NCBI RefSeq assembly: GCF_002160055.1
Contig: NZ_NFJV01000005.1
Coordinates: forward strand, 1-64,000
Source: Mediterranea sp. An20
GTDB taxonomy: Bacteria; Bacteroidota; Bacteroidia; Bacteroidales; Bacteroidaceae
DNA length: 64,000 nucleotides
Reading direction: 5' to 3'
The notes beneath the pieces were generated by a model. It was given only the letters and a program-made list of their open reading frames with translations. It was not told the origin of the DNA and made no database searches. The translations under genes and the position numbers were made by a program. This document shows, in pieces, positions 52,569-61,151 of this stretch. Numbering within the stretch: position 1 is the first letter of the stretch; every line of letters starts with the position of its first letter.

Positions 52569-54155
52569 ATGAACCTGATTACCCGTTTGAGAAACTTCTT
52601 CTATGGGACACAAACACCCCAACTGCCGAACACTGCGAAGAATGCCGCAGCCGACCACACCCTTCTTTACCAACAACTCCTGTCTGCCCTGCAGCAGGCG
52701 TGTGCCGATGTGCCCGGCGGGAAAGCCTTCCTCATCTGCGGCAACGGAGAATTCGGCATCCGGCTGACCTGGACTCCGGAGGCAAACGCTACTGACACGC
52801 CCAAACAGGTCTACTGCATAGAGGGTAATGGCGAAGTGACCGGATGGGAGGAACAGCCGGAAGCAGAAATAACCGGGAAAGAACCTACAAAGAACATACA
52901 GCCTCTAAGCGTTCAGGAATCTTCCCCGAAAAAGGAAGAGAAAGCCCCGAAACAGCAACAAATCATGCAGCAGCTCATCGGATACCTGGAGGAACACTAC
53001 AGCTTCCGCTATAACCGCCTGGCAGACCGCACGGAATGTGCCGCAACCGGTGCAGGCGAAGCAACTTATATGCCTGTAGACCAACGCACCCTCAACAGCA
53101 TCGTGCTCCGTGCTATGGATGAGGGTATCGCCTGCTGGGACCGCGACGTGAAACGCTACGTTGAATCGGCACACGTGCCGGCTTATCATCCCTTTATACA
53201 CTATTTTGATAACCTGCCCGAATGGGACGGCAAGGACCGGGTGTCAGAACTGGCACGGCGTGTGTCGGACGACGGCCTTTGGATAAACTCCTTCCACCGC
53301 TGGATGCTTGCCTGTACCGCCCAGTGGATGGGCAAGGAAGCATACAGCCAACGTGCCAACAGCGTAGCCCCCATCCTCATCAGCACGCAGCAGGGTCTGG
53401 GCAAGTCCACCTTCTGCCGCATGCTCCTGCCCAAGCCCCTGCAGGACTATTTCACCGAAAGCTTTGACCTGAACAACGCCTCCGGCGCGGAAAACAAATT
53501 GGCAGCCTGCGGTCTGATTAATATTGATGAGTTCGACCGCTTGCCAGCTACCCGTCTGCCCCAGTTGAAGAACCTGATGCAGATGGAGAGCCTGCGCATC
53601 CGCCGTGCCTACAAGAGGAATGCCGAGCCCCTGCCCCGCATCGCCTCGTTCATCGGCACGAGCAACCGCCTGGACCTTCTGACGGACCTGAGCGGCAGCC
53701 GCCGCTTCATCTGCGTGGAGGTGGAGCGTGCCATCGACTGCACCACCCCCATCGACTACGGACAGCTTTACGCGCAGTTGAAGCACGAGATAGAGCGGGG
53801 CGAACGCTACTGGTTCAGCAAGGAGGAAGAAGCTGACATCCAGCAGTCCAACCGGAAATTTTACCGCGTAACGCCTGCCGAAGAACTGGTCGGCACCTGC
53901 TTCCGCTTCGTGGAACCGGGAGAGCCGGGCGCCCGCCTGATGTCCGCTGCCGACATGTATGCCGTGCTGAAACGGAAGAATGCGGCGGCCCTGCGCGACT
54001 GTTCGTGTACGGCCTTCAGCCGACTGCTGGCGCAGATGGGGCGGCGGGTGCATACACGGTATGGGAATGGGTATTGGGTCAAGGCCCTCCAACTCCCGGC
54101 CCCCTCAACTCCCCCCGAGGGGGAGCTTAGAGATACCTTACGTGTTAGGGAATAA
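52569..54155 (+). CDS. VapE-type P-loop protein with DUF3874 C-terminus
   Basis: A 528-residue protein. The N-terminal 130 residues are unrecognised and end in a Lys/Glu/Gln linker. The central VapE domain (about 195-410) has WDGKDRVSELARR, Walker A STQQGLGKSTFCR (about 275), Walker B LINIDEFDRL and the sensor FIGTSNRLDLL with the arginine SGSRRFICVEV. The C-terminal 100 residues fit DUF3874 (YRVTPAEELVGTCF). Such ATPases resemble phage/plasmid replication helicases, usually joined to a primase domain that is missing here. The last codons run into a CTCCCC/GGGGAG palindrome (54109-54125). Confidence 0.88.
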   Translation: MNLITRLRNFFYGTQTPQLPNTAKNAAADHTLLYQQLLSALQQACADVPGGKAFLICGNGEFGIRLTWTPEANATDTPKQVYCIEGNGEVTGWEEQPEAEITGKEPTKNIQPLSVQESSPKKEEKAPKQQQIMQQLIGYLEEHYSFRYNRLADRTECAATGAGEATYMPVDQRTLNSIVLRAMDEGIACWDRDVKRYVESAHVPAYHPFIHYFDNLPEWDGKDRVSELARRVSDDGLWINSFHRWMLACTAQWMGKEAYSQRANSVAPILISTQQGLGKSTFCRMLLPKPLQDYFTESFDLNNASGAENKLAACGLINIDEFDRLPATRLPQLKNLMQMESLRIRRAYKRNAEPLPRIASFIGTSNRLDLLTDLSGSRRFICVEVERAIDCTTPIDYGQLYAQLKHEIERGERYWFSKEEEADIQQSNRKFYRVTPAEELVGTCFRFVEPGEPGARLMSAADMYAVLKRKNAAALRDCSCTAFSRLLAQMGRRVHTRYGNGYWVKALQLPAPSTPPEGELRDTLRVRE

Positions 54156-54181
54156 ATAATCAATTAGATTTATTTTATATC

Positions 54182-54297
54182 GAACGCAGAGGCGCGGAGA
54201 CACAGAGCTCCGTAACGACCTGCTTGAAACGGGCGGGAGAGCGCGGAGTTCGCGGCTGCGCCGCATACGAGAGAGGAGAAAATAACTCTGTGACATC
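54182..54297. repeat. Second CACAGAG-type inverted repeat
   Basis: CACAGAG (54201-54207) and CTCTGTG (54286-54292) face each other in sequence that begins GAACGCAGAGGCGCGGAGAC, a relative of the 52053 repeat. GC-rich stretches between them can form further stems. It marks the boundary between the VapE-type gene and the island. Confidence 0.45.
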
Positions 54298-54457
54298 GCC
54301 TGTTAGGATTGAAACCTACCACCAATTATCGGTTTGATAACGATTGTTGTGCGGCACCATTGGCGACAATTAATGTCTGACGGATGGCTTTTTAATGAAT
54401 TTGAGTGAAGGGGGAGAGTTTCCTTCCCCTTTTCTCTTTTTATAGCACGATATTTTA

Positions 54458-54465
54458 TACCTTTG
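54458..54465 (+). promoter_or_regulatory. Promoter -7 box (TACCTTTG) of the XRE gene
   Basis: TACCTTTG lies 24 bases before the start codon at 54490; a -33 TTTG is not clear. Confidence 0.5.
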
Positions 54466-54489
54466 TAAACAGAACTAAGATAACAGACA

Positions 54490-54693
54490 ATGGACAAACC
54501 CATGAACCGAATAAAAGAAGTGCTTGAAGAACGTGGTATCAAACAGACGTGGCTGGCGGAGAAGCTCGGCAAGAGTTTCTGTATGGTCAATGCGTATGTT
54601 TGCAACAGACGGCAGCCCAGTTTGGAGGTGTTGTTTCAGATAGCGGAGATTCTGAATGTGGATGTGAAGGATTTGATAAACGATAAGAAATAA
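54490..54693 (+). CDS. XRE-family helix-turn-helix regulator
   Basis: A 67-residue one-domain DNA-binding protein: MNRIKEVLEERGIKQTWLAEKLGKS forms helices 1-3 with the recognition helix around SFCMVNAYVCNRRQPS and the family ending EILNVDVKDLI. It probably represses a nearby operon, such as the Fic gene downstream, where a dyad at 54749-54777 could be the operator. It is the first gene of the island. Confidence 0.88.
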   Translation: MDKPMNRIKEVLEERGIKQTWLAEKLGKSFCMVNAYVCNRRQPSLEVLFQIAEILNVDVKDLINDKK

Positions 54694-54748
54694 TGAAAGG
54701 ATGAGTTTAATATAATGATATGTTTTTCCAAAGAGCCATTCTTTACGG

Positions 54749-54777
54749 TTTCAAAGAGCCAAAATGGCACTTTGAAA
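54749..54777. promoter_or_regulatory. Dyad and direct repeat upstream of the first Fic gene
   Basis: TTTCAAAGAGCC and GGCACTTTGAAA form a near-perfect dyad. The left part, CAAAGAGCCA, also occurs at 54729-54738, 23 bases upstream. Position between the XRE gene and the Fic gene suggests an operator. A terminator for the XRE gene is the alternative. Confidence 0.5.
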
Positions 54778-54814
54778 AACAGCATGAGTAACTCTGCTAA
54801 ATATACATAGGAAT

Positions 54815-55378
54815 ATGAATAAGCAATACCCAATAGATGAACAAAGCCTCTTGAAAGCTCAACGATTATTTGAGTCAGGTGATATAGACAAGATTGAGGT
54901 TGGCACTACAAAAGGCTTGTGCGCCATACATAAGTATCTTTTTGACGGACTTTATGATTTTGCCGGTAAGATCCGTAACTTGAATATAGCCAAAGGAGGA
55001 TTCCGCTTTGCTAACTGCTTGTACTTGAAAGCGATACTTCCAATCGTCGAAAAGATGCCCGAAAGCACCTTTGAGGAAATCATCGCCAAATATGTGGAAA
55101 TGAACATTGCCCATCCGTTCATGGAAGGAAATGGCCGTGCTACCCGAATGTGGCTTGACATGATATTGAAAAAGAATCTTGGCAAGGTGGTAGACTGGCA
55201 AACCGTGGACAAGGACCTTTATCTGCAAGCCATGGAGCGAAGCCCAATCAACGATTTGGAACTTCGTGTATTGCTCCAACCTGCACTGACCGACAAGGTC
55301 AATGACCGGGAAGTTATCTTCAAGGGAATTGAGCAATCGTATTATTACGAAGGATATATCCCAGACAAAAGGTGTTAA
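54815..55378 (+). CDS. Fic-domain protein (AMPylator type)
   Basis: A 187-residue Fic/DOC family protein with the canonical active-site motif [12 protein letters not shown] at residues 100-111; His100 is the catalytic base. A Fic flap precedes it ([19 protein letters not shown] region). No (S/T)xxxE(G/N) inhibitory motif is seen within the protein, so regulation by a separate antitoxin is possible. Family members transfer AMP or other nucleotide parts to target proteins. It may form a unit with the XRE regulator upstream and the nuclease gene 44 bases downstream. Confidence 0.9.
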   Translation: MNKQYPIDEQSLLKAQRLFESGDIDKIEVGTTKGLCAIHKYLFDGLYDFAGKIRNLNIAKGGFRFANCLYLKAILPIVEKMPESTFEEIIAKYVEMNIAHPFMEGNGRATRMWLDMILKKNLGKVVDWQTVDKDLYLQAMERSPINDLELRVLLQPALTDKVNDREVIFKGIEQSYYYEGYIPDKRC

Positions 55379-55422
55379 CAAATAATCAAGGTGTCACACT
55401 TAATTTAAGATTAAAAGGCTAT

Positions 55423-56253
55423 ATGGGCAAAACAATAACAACATATTTAATAGATGGTGACCCTAAAAGTACGCAGTATTCATTCATCAGTAACAAGATT
55501 TGCCAAATGTTTGTCATTCCCCGTTCTAATTTGGAATATCTGAATGTGCAGGAAAAATTGCATAAACCGGCATTCTATATTCTAATTGGTGAAGACGAAG
55601 CGACCAAACCGCAAGCCTACATCGGAGAAACGGAGAATTTTAAGGAACGTATAAAAGACCACGACTATAAGAAAACGTTTTGGCAAAAGGCACTTGTATT
55701 TGTATCCAAAGATGAGGATATGACCAAAGTCGATGTACAATACTTGGAATATAAGGCTATTGCGGAAGCTAAAAAAGCAAATACATTTGTACTGAACGAA
55801 AATAAGCAAGTCCCCAAAGCTCCCAATCTTCCTGAACATCAGCAGGACGCCATGGACGAGTTTTTTGAGGATATCAAGTTTCTTGCTTCCTTCATCGGAT
55901 GCAATATCTTTGAATTTTTCCAGTCTAAAGAAGAGCGTCTCTTCTATGCTAAAGGACGGGGATGTGATGCCAAAGGTTTATATAATTCTTCCGGCTTTAC
56001 TGTATTAAAAGGAAGTATTATTGTTAATAATTGTACGCAGTCTTTTCAATGGAAAGAGAAGCGGGAAAGAATGATAAAAGAATATGCAATAGATGATAAC
56101 GGCATTTGGAAAATGCTTTCGGATAAAACATTTGCCAGTCCTAGTACGGCTGCGATGTTTTGTTTGGGAAGGGCTGCTAATGGATGGATAGAGTGGAAAG
56201 ACAAAGAAGGAAACACCTTAGATTCTGTCTATAGGAAGCAATTGGAGATCTGA
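55423..56253 (+). CDS. GIY-YIG nuclease with DUF4357 C-terminus
   Basis: A 276-residue protein. The GIY-YIG domain (about 45-130) has FYILIGED...QAYIGETENFKERIKDH, with the two Tyr motifs and the Arg of the family, and a downstream Glu in VQYLEYKAI. The C-terminal part includes YNSSGFTVLKGSII and ends SPSTAAMFCLGRAANGWIEWK, matching DUF4357. Such fusions occur beside restriction systems. ATG 55423 is preferred; the frame is open from a GTG at 55372. A RhuM-like stub follows after three bases. Confidence 0.88.
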   Translation: MGKTITTYLIDGDPKSTQYSFISNKICQMFVIPRSNLEYLNVQEKLHKPAFYILIGEDEATKPQAYIGETENFKERIKDHDYKKTFWQKALVFVSKDEDMTKVDVQYLEYKAIAEAKKANTFVLNENKQVPKAPNLPEHQQDAMDEFFEDIKFLASFIGCNIFEFFQSKEERLFYAKGRGCDAKGLYNSSGFTVLKGSIIVNNCTQSFQWKEKRERMIKEYAIDDNGIWKMLSDKTFASPSTAAMFCLGRAANGWIEWKDKEGNTLDSVYRKQLEI

Positions 56254-56255
56254 AT

Positions 56256-56339
56256 ATGAATCAACAAGATTTTTCCAAGGGCAATATCCTCCTCTGCCAG
56301 ACCGAGGACGAACGGACAAAAATAGAAGTCACGAGATAG
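56256..56339 (+). pseudogene. N-terminal stub of a RhuM-family gene
   Basis: A 27-codon frame reads MNQQDFSKGNILLCQTEDER and then TKIEVTR before TAG. This matches the start of RhuM/virulence RhuM proteins, which continue with a helix-turn-helix domain absent here. The stub sits between the GIY-YIG gene and the restriction enzyme gene. RhuM genes are common passengers of type I-like restriction loci in this phylum, supporting loss of most of the gene. Confidence 0.5.
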
Positions 56340-56378
56340 AACATAGAAATCATAACAATTAGCATCTATTCAGTTAAA

Positions 56379-59300
56379 ATGATTACTAAAGATAATATAA
56401 AAAAATTACTATCTGTTCTGCATTTTGAACAGGATGGTGATGTGTTCATAAAATCATACGAAGGTGTTAGTGCTCCACTAAAGGTTGATGTAAGGAACGA
56501 GCATTTCCATTACAAGGAGACAGGTATAACAGTTGGTCGTGAAACGACGAGTAATTTCTCAGAACCAGAGAATTTTGTTGTATTTGAATGCATTGATCGT
56601 CTGCTTTCGATGGGGTATAAGTCTGAACACATAGAGCTTGAACCGGCATGGAAACTTGGACACACGCAAAAAGGCGGTTATGCAGACATTTGGGTGCGGA
56701 CGCATGGCAGTCTGTCTGGCGAAATGGCGGCAGACAAAGAATCTTTGTTGATCATTGAGTGCAAGAAGCCGGATGAATTTGATGGTGCTTGGCGAGATAC
56801 TCTTGAAGATGGCGCACAGTTGTTCAGTTACTTTCAGCAAGAACAGGCGACGAAGTTCCTTTGTCTTTATACTTCAGATTTTGATGGAGAAAAGACAAAA
56901 CCGGAATATTATCTGATAAACGTACAAGATAACGAAGAACTGTTAAAAAGTAACTCTGAATTGCTTTCTTATAAAGATGCAAAGAATAATAGGCAGTTGT
57001 TCCGTGTATGGCATGATACATATCAATGCGATGCTGCCACACGAGGCTTGTTTGAATCAGACATTCAACCTTACCACATCGGGAAAAACAAATTCTCTGT
57101 TAAAGACCTTGTCCCTATAAGCAATGAAGAGATAAAAAAGAAGTATAACGAGTTTGCTACAATTTTGCGCCGACATAATGTTGGAGCAAAAGAAAATGCT
57201 TTCGATAAACTTGTCAATCTATTTCTTGCCAAAGTGGTTGACGAGACAAACAATCCAGACGACCTGCATTTCTATTGGAAAGGCGCTGCCTACGATGACG
57301 ACTTTTCTTTGCAAGACCGTTTACAGAGACTTTATCGTGACGGAATGGAAAAATTTCTGAATGAAACGGTCACTTACATCGAAAACGAACAAATAGAAAA
57401 GGCTTTCCGTTGGTATAAGAAAGATCCGGATGCGACGATGAAGACTGTGATGGAGTATTTTCGTGCACTTAAGTTCTATTCTGATAACGACTTTTCTTTC
57501 ATTAGCGTCCATAACGAACGGCTTTTCAAGGAAAATGCAAAGATTCTTCGCGAAGTGTTGCTAATGCTTCAAAATATCAAACTGAAATCTACTGTAGATG
57601 AAGGTTGCGATACAGAAACAAATCAATTCTTGGGAGATCTTTTCGAAGGCTTTCTTACAAAAGGTGTGAAGCAAAGCGAAGGTCAGTATTTCACGCCAAT
57701 GCCGATTGTCCGCTTCATTGTTTCTTCTCTTCCTTTGGAACAGATTGTAAGTCAAAGCGAGAGAATACCTTCGTGTATTGATTATGCTTGTGGTGCCGGT
57801 CATTTCCTGACAGAGTACGCCGTAAGGATTAAAGAATTTGTAGAGAAGTACCGCCCAGATATTGATATCCACGAGTATTACAAGCATATCACCGGTATAG
57901 AAAAAGAATACCGTTTGTCTAAAGTATCGAAGGTCTCTGCATTTATGTACGGGCACGATGAGACAAACATCATTTATGCCGATGCCCTTCAGCCACACGC
58001 TGCGCTGCAACCCAACAGTTATGACGTACTTGTCGCCAATCCTCCGTACGCTGTGACAGGTTTCCTTGAAACACTTAACGACAACGACCGCGCAGCATTC
58101 TCCCTCTTTACTAATAATATCAATACAGCAAAGAACAATGCCATAGAGACTTTCTTCATGGAGCGTTCAACGCAACTTATGCGAGCGGGTGGAGTTGCAG
58201 GTATTGTGTTGCCGGTTTCTGTGCTCAACAAGGGAGGAATCTATGCTCGTGCAAGAGAAATAATTTTGGAAAACTTCGATATTGTTTCACTTGCTGAGTT
58301 CGGCAGTGGTACATTTGGAAAGACAGGCACAAATACTGTAGTTTTGTTTTTACGCCGGAAAGAAACCAATACTCCGGCAGCAGAGCATTATCGCAACCGT
58401 GTCAAAACCTGGTTTGCGACAAACGACCATACGGAAGAAATCTATCAAGATGAATACTTGCTACAGGCATATTGCGATCATTGTGGATATAGATTGGATA
58501 ATTACCGCACATTCCTTAAAGATGGAATCATCAATGAAGCCCTGTCTGAAACAGAAGTGTTCAAAGCTTATTGTGAGTCATTTGACAGCACCGATCGCAA
58601 TGCCATGAAGGGAGTTTGCGATGCGGCAAAAGATATTCGCACCCGTTTCCGCACAAGAAGCAAAACACAGGCTTTCCGCAGACAAAGTGATGAGCAGAAG
58701 AAAGCCGAAAAAGAAAAAGCTCTGCGCAATTTCATTATCTCTATAGAGCGGGAAAAAGTCTATATTTTCTTGCTGGCATTTACCGTAGATACCCCTGTGC
58801 TTATTGTCAAGTCTCCAACAACAACAGCTGCGATAAAAAAATTCCTCGGTTATGAATGGAGCGACAGCAAAGGTAATGAAGGGATAGAATACCTGCACTT
58901 GACGAAATCAAAATCAGAAAATGATGACGAGGGTGACGAAGATGATACTGTACAGCAGATTCGAGGAATTAACGGGATACGCACGCCGTTGTTCAGCCCC
59001 GAAAATTTATATGACCCTGAAAAGATAAACACATTGATTCGCCAAAACTTTTTAGGCGAGGATGTTGTTATTCCGGAAGATTTGTCTGAGTTCGTTTCAC
59101 AGGCAAGGCTTGTGGATATGATTGATTTTAAACGGACAGCTTTTGATAAGGCAATAAAGACGAGTGCTTTTACTAATATAGATTTTGTACATAGTAAATG
59201 GCCATTGGTTTCACTTGGAAACTTGGTTTCTACTCCTCCACAATATGGGGCAAATGTAGCTGCAACAGAAGGAAATCCATTGACAGATTATCGCTATATC

Positions 59301-60308
59301 AGAATAACCGACATCACCGACTCTGGCGAATTGAATAATGATTGGAAAACTGCAGAAAGAATTGATGAACAATATATCCTAACAGACAAAGATTTGCTGT
59401 TTGCACGTTCTGGTGCAACGGCTGGTAAGCCATTCCTATATCGGAAGAAATTTGGTAAAGCATTATTTGCAGGCTATTTAATCCGTTTCCGATTTACAGA
59501 GAAAGTAATTCCTGAATATGTTTTCCAATTCTGTCTCGCTGAGGAATATCGTACATGGGTATTGGCTCATCGAAGCGGAACAGCACAGCCTAACATTAAT
59601 GCACAACAATATTCGTCTTTCAAACTTCCACTGGCTCCACTGGATATCCAGGAAAAAGTAGTTGTTGAATGTGATGCGATCGATAAAAAAGTAGAAGAGG
59701 CAAGAGTGCAAATTGCCAAAGCAAAAGAGCAGATAGAACAAATTATTGCCGGAGTAAAAGGTGAAATAAAAACATTGCGGACGATTGCACCATTTGCAAC
59801 AGACAGAATAGACTTTGACAGGATTTCCGCAGGCGATTACATCACAACGGATAACATGCTTCAAGATTTTGAAGGTGTGCGTCCATACGATGGAGAACTA
59901 CAGACTGGCAATGTTACGGAATATAAGCGTGGTGATATTTTGATGTCTAACATCCGACCTTATTTAAAGAAGTTTTGGCTCGCAGATCGTGATGGTGGTT
60001 GCAATCCTGATGTTATTGTTTTCCGTCCAACGTCTGAAGTCATACCAGAGTTTGTCTATTACATGCTTCGTCGCCAAGCATTTATTGATTATGTAATGAG
60101 CGATGTCAAAGGAATGAAGATGCCACGTGGTAATAAAGATAATATCATACGTTACGCTATTCCTGTTCCCCTGCCAGAAATACAGCGGCAAATAGTGAAG
60201 GAAATCTCAGTCTACGAGACAAAGATAGCTGTAGCCAAAGCCATTATTAATGGCAGTGCAGAACGCAAGCAAGCTATTTTAGATAAATACTTAAAAGATA
60301 ATTTGTGA
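56379..60308 (+). CDS. Single-chain restriction-methylation-specificity enzyme (type IIG-like)
   Basis: A 1309-residue fusion of three functions. The N-terminal nuclease (about 1-200) has a PD-(D/E)xK site, Asp103 in YADIWV and Glu127/Lys129 in IIECKKP. A helical part and an N6-adenine methyltransferase (about 410-680) follow, with FEGFLTKGVKQSEGQYFTP, the AdoMet motif DYACGAGHF (about 468) and catalytic NPPY (554-557). The C-terminal 370 residues resemble an HsdS subunit, with two target-recognition halves (starting WPLVSLGNL and DRIDFDRISAGDYI) joined by a coiled coil. It would methylate and cut DNA at a bipartite site without other subunits. No partner hsd genes are nearby. Confidence 0.92.
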   Translation: MITKDNIKKLLSVLHFEQDGDVFIKSYEGVSAPLKVDVRNEHFHYKETGITVGRETTSNFSEPENFVVFECIDRLLSMGYKSEHIELEPAWKLGHTQKGGYADIWVRTHGSLSGEMAADKESLLIIECKKPDEFDGAWRDTLEDGAQLFSYFQQEQATKFLCLYTSDFDGEKTKPEYYLINVQDNEELLKSNSELLSYKDAKNNRQLFRVWHDTYQCDAATRGLFESDIQPYHIGKNKFSVKDLVPISNEEIKKKYNEFATILRRHNVGAKENAFDKLVNLFLAKVVDETNNPDDLHFYWKGAAYDDDFSLQDRLQRLYRDGMEKFLNETVTYIENEQIEKAFRWYKKDPDATMKTVMEYFRALKFYSDNDFSFISVHNERLFKENAKILREVLLMLQNIKLKSTVDEGCDTETNQFLGDLFEGFLTKGVKQSEGQYFTPMPIVRFIVSSLPLEQIVSQSERIPSCIDYACGAGHFLTEYAVRIKEFVEKYRPDIDIHEYYKHITGIEKEYRLSKVSKVSAFMYGHDETNIIYADALQPHAALQPNSYDVLVANPPYAVTGFLETLNDNDRAAFSLFTNNINTAKNNAIETFFMERSTQLMRAGGVAGIVLPVSVLNKGGIYARAREIILENFDIVSLAEFGSGTFGKTGTNTVVLFLRRKETNTPAAEHYRNRVKTWFATNDHTEEIYQDEYLLQAYCDHCGYRLDNYRTFLKDGIINEALSETEVFKAYCESFDSTDRNAMKGVCDAAKDIRTRFRTRSKTQAFRRQSDEQKKAEKEKALRNFIISIEREKVYIFLLAFTVDTPVLIVKSPTTTAAIKKFLGYEWSDSKGNEGIEYLHLTKSKSENDDEGDEDDTVQQIRGINGIRTPLFSPENLYDPEKINTLIRQNFLGEDVVIPEDLSEFVSQARLVDMIDFKRTAFDKAIKTSAFTNIDFVHSKWPLVSLGNLVSTPPQYGANVAATEGNPLTDYRYIRITDITDSGELNNDWKTAERIDEQYILTDKDLLFARSGATAGKPFLYRKKFGKALFAGYLIRFRFTEKVIPEYVFQFCLAEEYRTWVLAHRSGTAQPNINAQQYSSFKLPLAPLDIQEKVVVECDAIDKKVEEARVQIAKAKEQIEQIIAGVKGEIKTLRTIAPFATDRIDFDRISAGDYITTDNMLQDFEGVRPYDGELQTGNVTEYKRGDILMSNIRPYLKKFWLADRDGGCNPDVIVFRPTSEVIPEFVYYMLRRQAFIDYVMSDVKGMKMPRGNKDNIIRYAIPVPLPEIQRQIVKEISVYETKIAVAKAIINGSAERKQAILDKYLKDNL

Positions 60309-60320
60309 AATAAAGCAAAT

Positions 60321-60889
60321 ATGGAAGAACTTAAAGAATACAAGTTACCAGAAAAGAACGATTTGATGGTTTGCGAACCTCAAAAGAATTGGGGTGGAAC
60401 ATGGACGGAAGAGAAACTCGACGCTTTTGATAAAATATTCACTGTAATTAAGAAAACGCCTCAACATCGATACCAGATTCTTACAAAAAGAGCGGAACGA
60501 ATGGCTGAATATTTTGCGACACATGACATACCAGAAAATGTTTGGCTTGGTGTCACGGTAGAGGCAAAAAAAATCGTTCCAGAATAGATTGCCTGCGCAA
60601 TTTACAAGCCACAGTCAAATTCCTTTCATGTGAACCATTAGTGGAAGATCTTGGCGAAATTGATTTGGATGGAATTGATTGGGTCATTGTTGGTGGAGAA
60701 AGCGGTCCACAAGCGCGTCCAATGCAAGAATCGTGGGTGCTTAATATCCGCAAACAAGTGGAGGAACAAGGGATACGATTCTTCTTTAAGCAGTGGGGAA
60801 CATGGGGTGCCGACGGTATTAAGCGCAATAAACATGACAATGGAAAACTTCTTAATGGTGAGATTATTCAAGAGATGCCTGAATTATAA
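60321..60889 (+). pseudogene. Gp37/Gp68 (DUF5131) family gene, truncated and frameshifted
   Basis: Two overlapping frames together encode most of a Gp37/Gp68 phage-type protein. The first has QHRYQILTKRAERM and VWLGVTVEAKK; the second continues with ATVKFLSCEPLVEDLG, DWVIVGGESGP and FFFKQWGTWG. The switch point is an eight-A run at 60566-60573, where one more A would restore one frame. The usual N-terminal cysteine cluster (about 100 residues) is missing. Hence it is probably inactive. A sequencing slip could explain the frameshift but not the truncation. It is 12 bases after the restriction gene. Confidence 0.75.
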
Positions 60890-60910
60890 AATATAAACTA
60901 ATAAATAACA

Positions 60911-61138
60911 ATTAAAGATATAAAAAACTTATTTCTGCCAATGAATCAAAGACTTTAGAACCGAAGATAAATACCTGTGACTTGAAAGACGGTATGCACT
61001 CAGCGTGTGCATTTCTAAATACAGAAGACGAGTGGTTGATTTTGGGTATCGCACCGAAATTGTTTAAGGTAATCGACAGTTTCCCAATAATGACACATAT
61101 TTCTTGTAAATCTTTGAGAAAGAGCAGAAGTAATTGAA
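60911..61138 (+). pseudogene. Degenerate AlbA_2 (Schlafen-like) domain fragment
   Basis: Without any usable start codon, the frame reads IKDIKNL, then after a one-frame shift LISANESKTLEPKIN, DLKDGMHSACAFLNTEDEW and LILGIAPKLFKVID before TGA. This follows the start of AlbA_2-domain putative ATP-binding proteins, whose pattern is GExKTLExK then GMHxxCAFLNTxGGWLIFGV. Two Gly residues are changed and the rest of the gene is absent. It fills most of the gap before the second Fic gene. Confidence 0.55.
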
Positions 61139-61151
61139 AGGAAAGTAAGAA

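Larger units (their letters stand above)
54156..54489. other. Gap at the left edge of the defence-like island
   Basis: About 330 bases without a gene. It holds a CACAGAG inverted repeat (54182-54297) and the promoter box of the XRE gene. Base composition appears to become AT-richer beyond this point. Confidence 0.5.
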
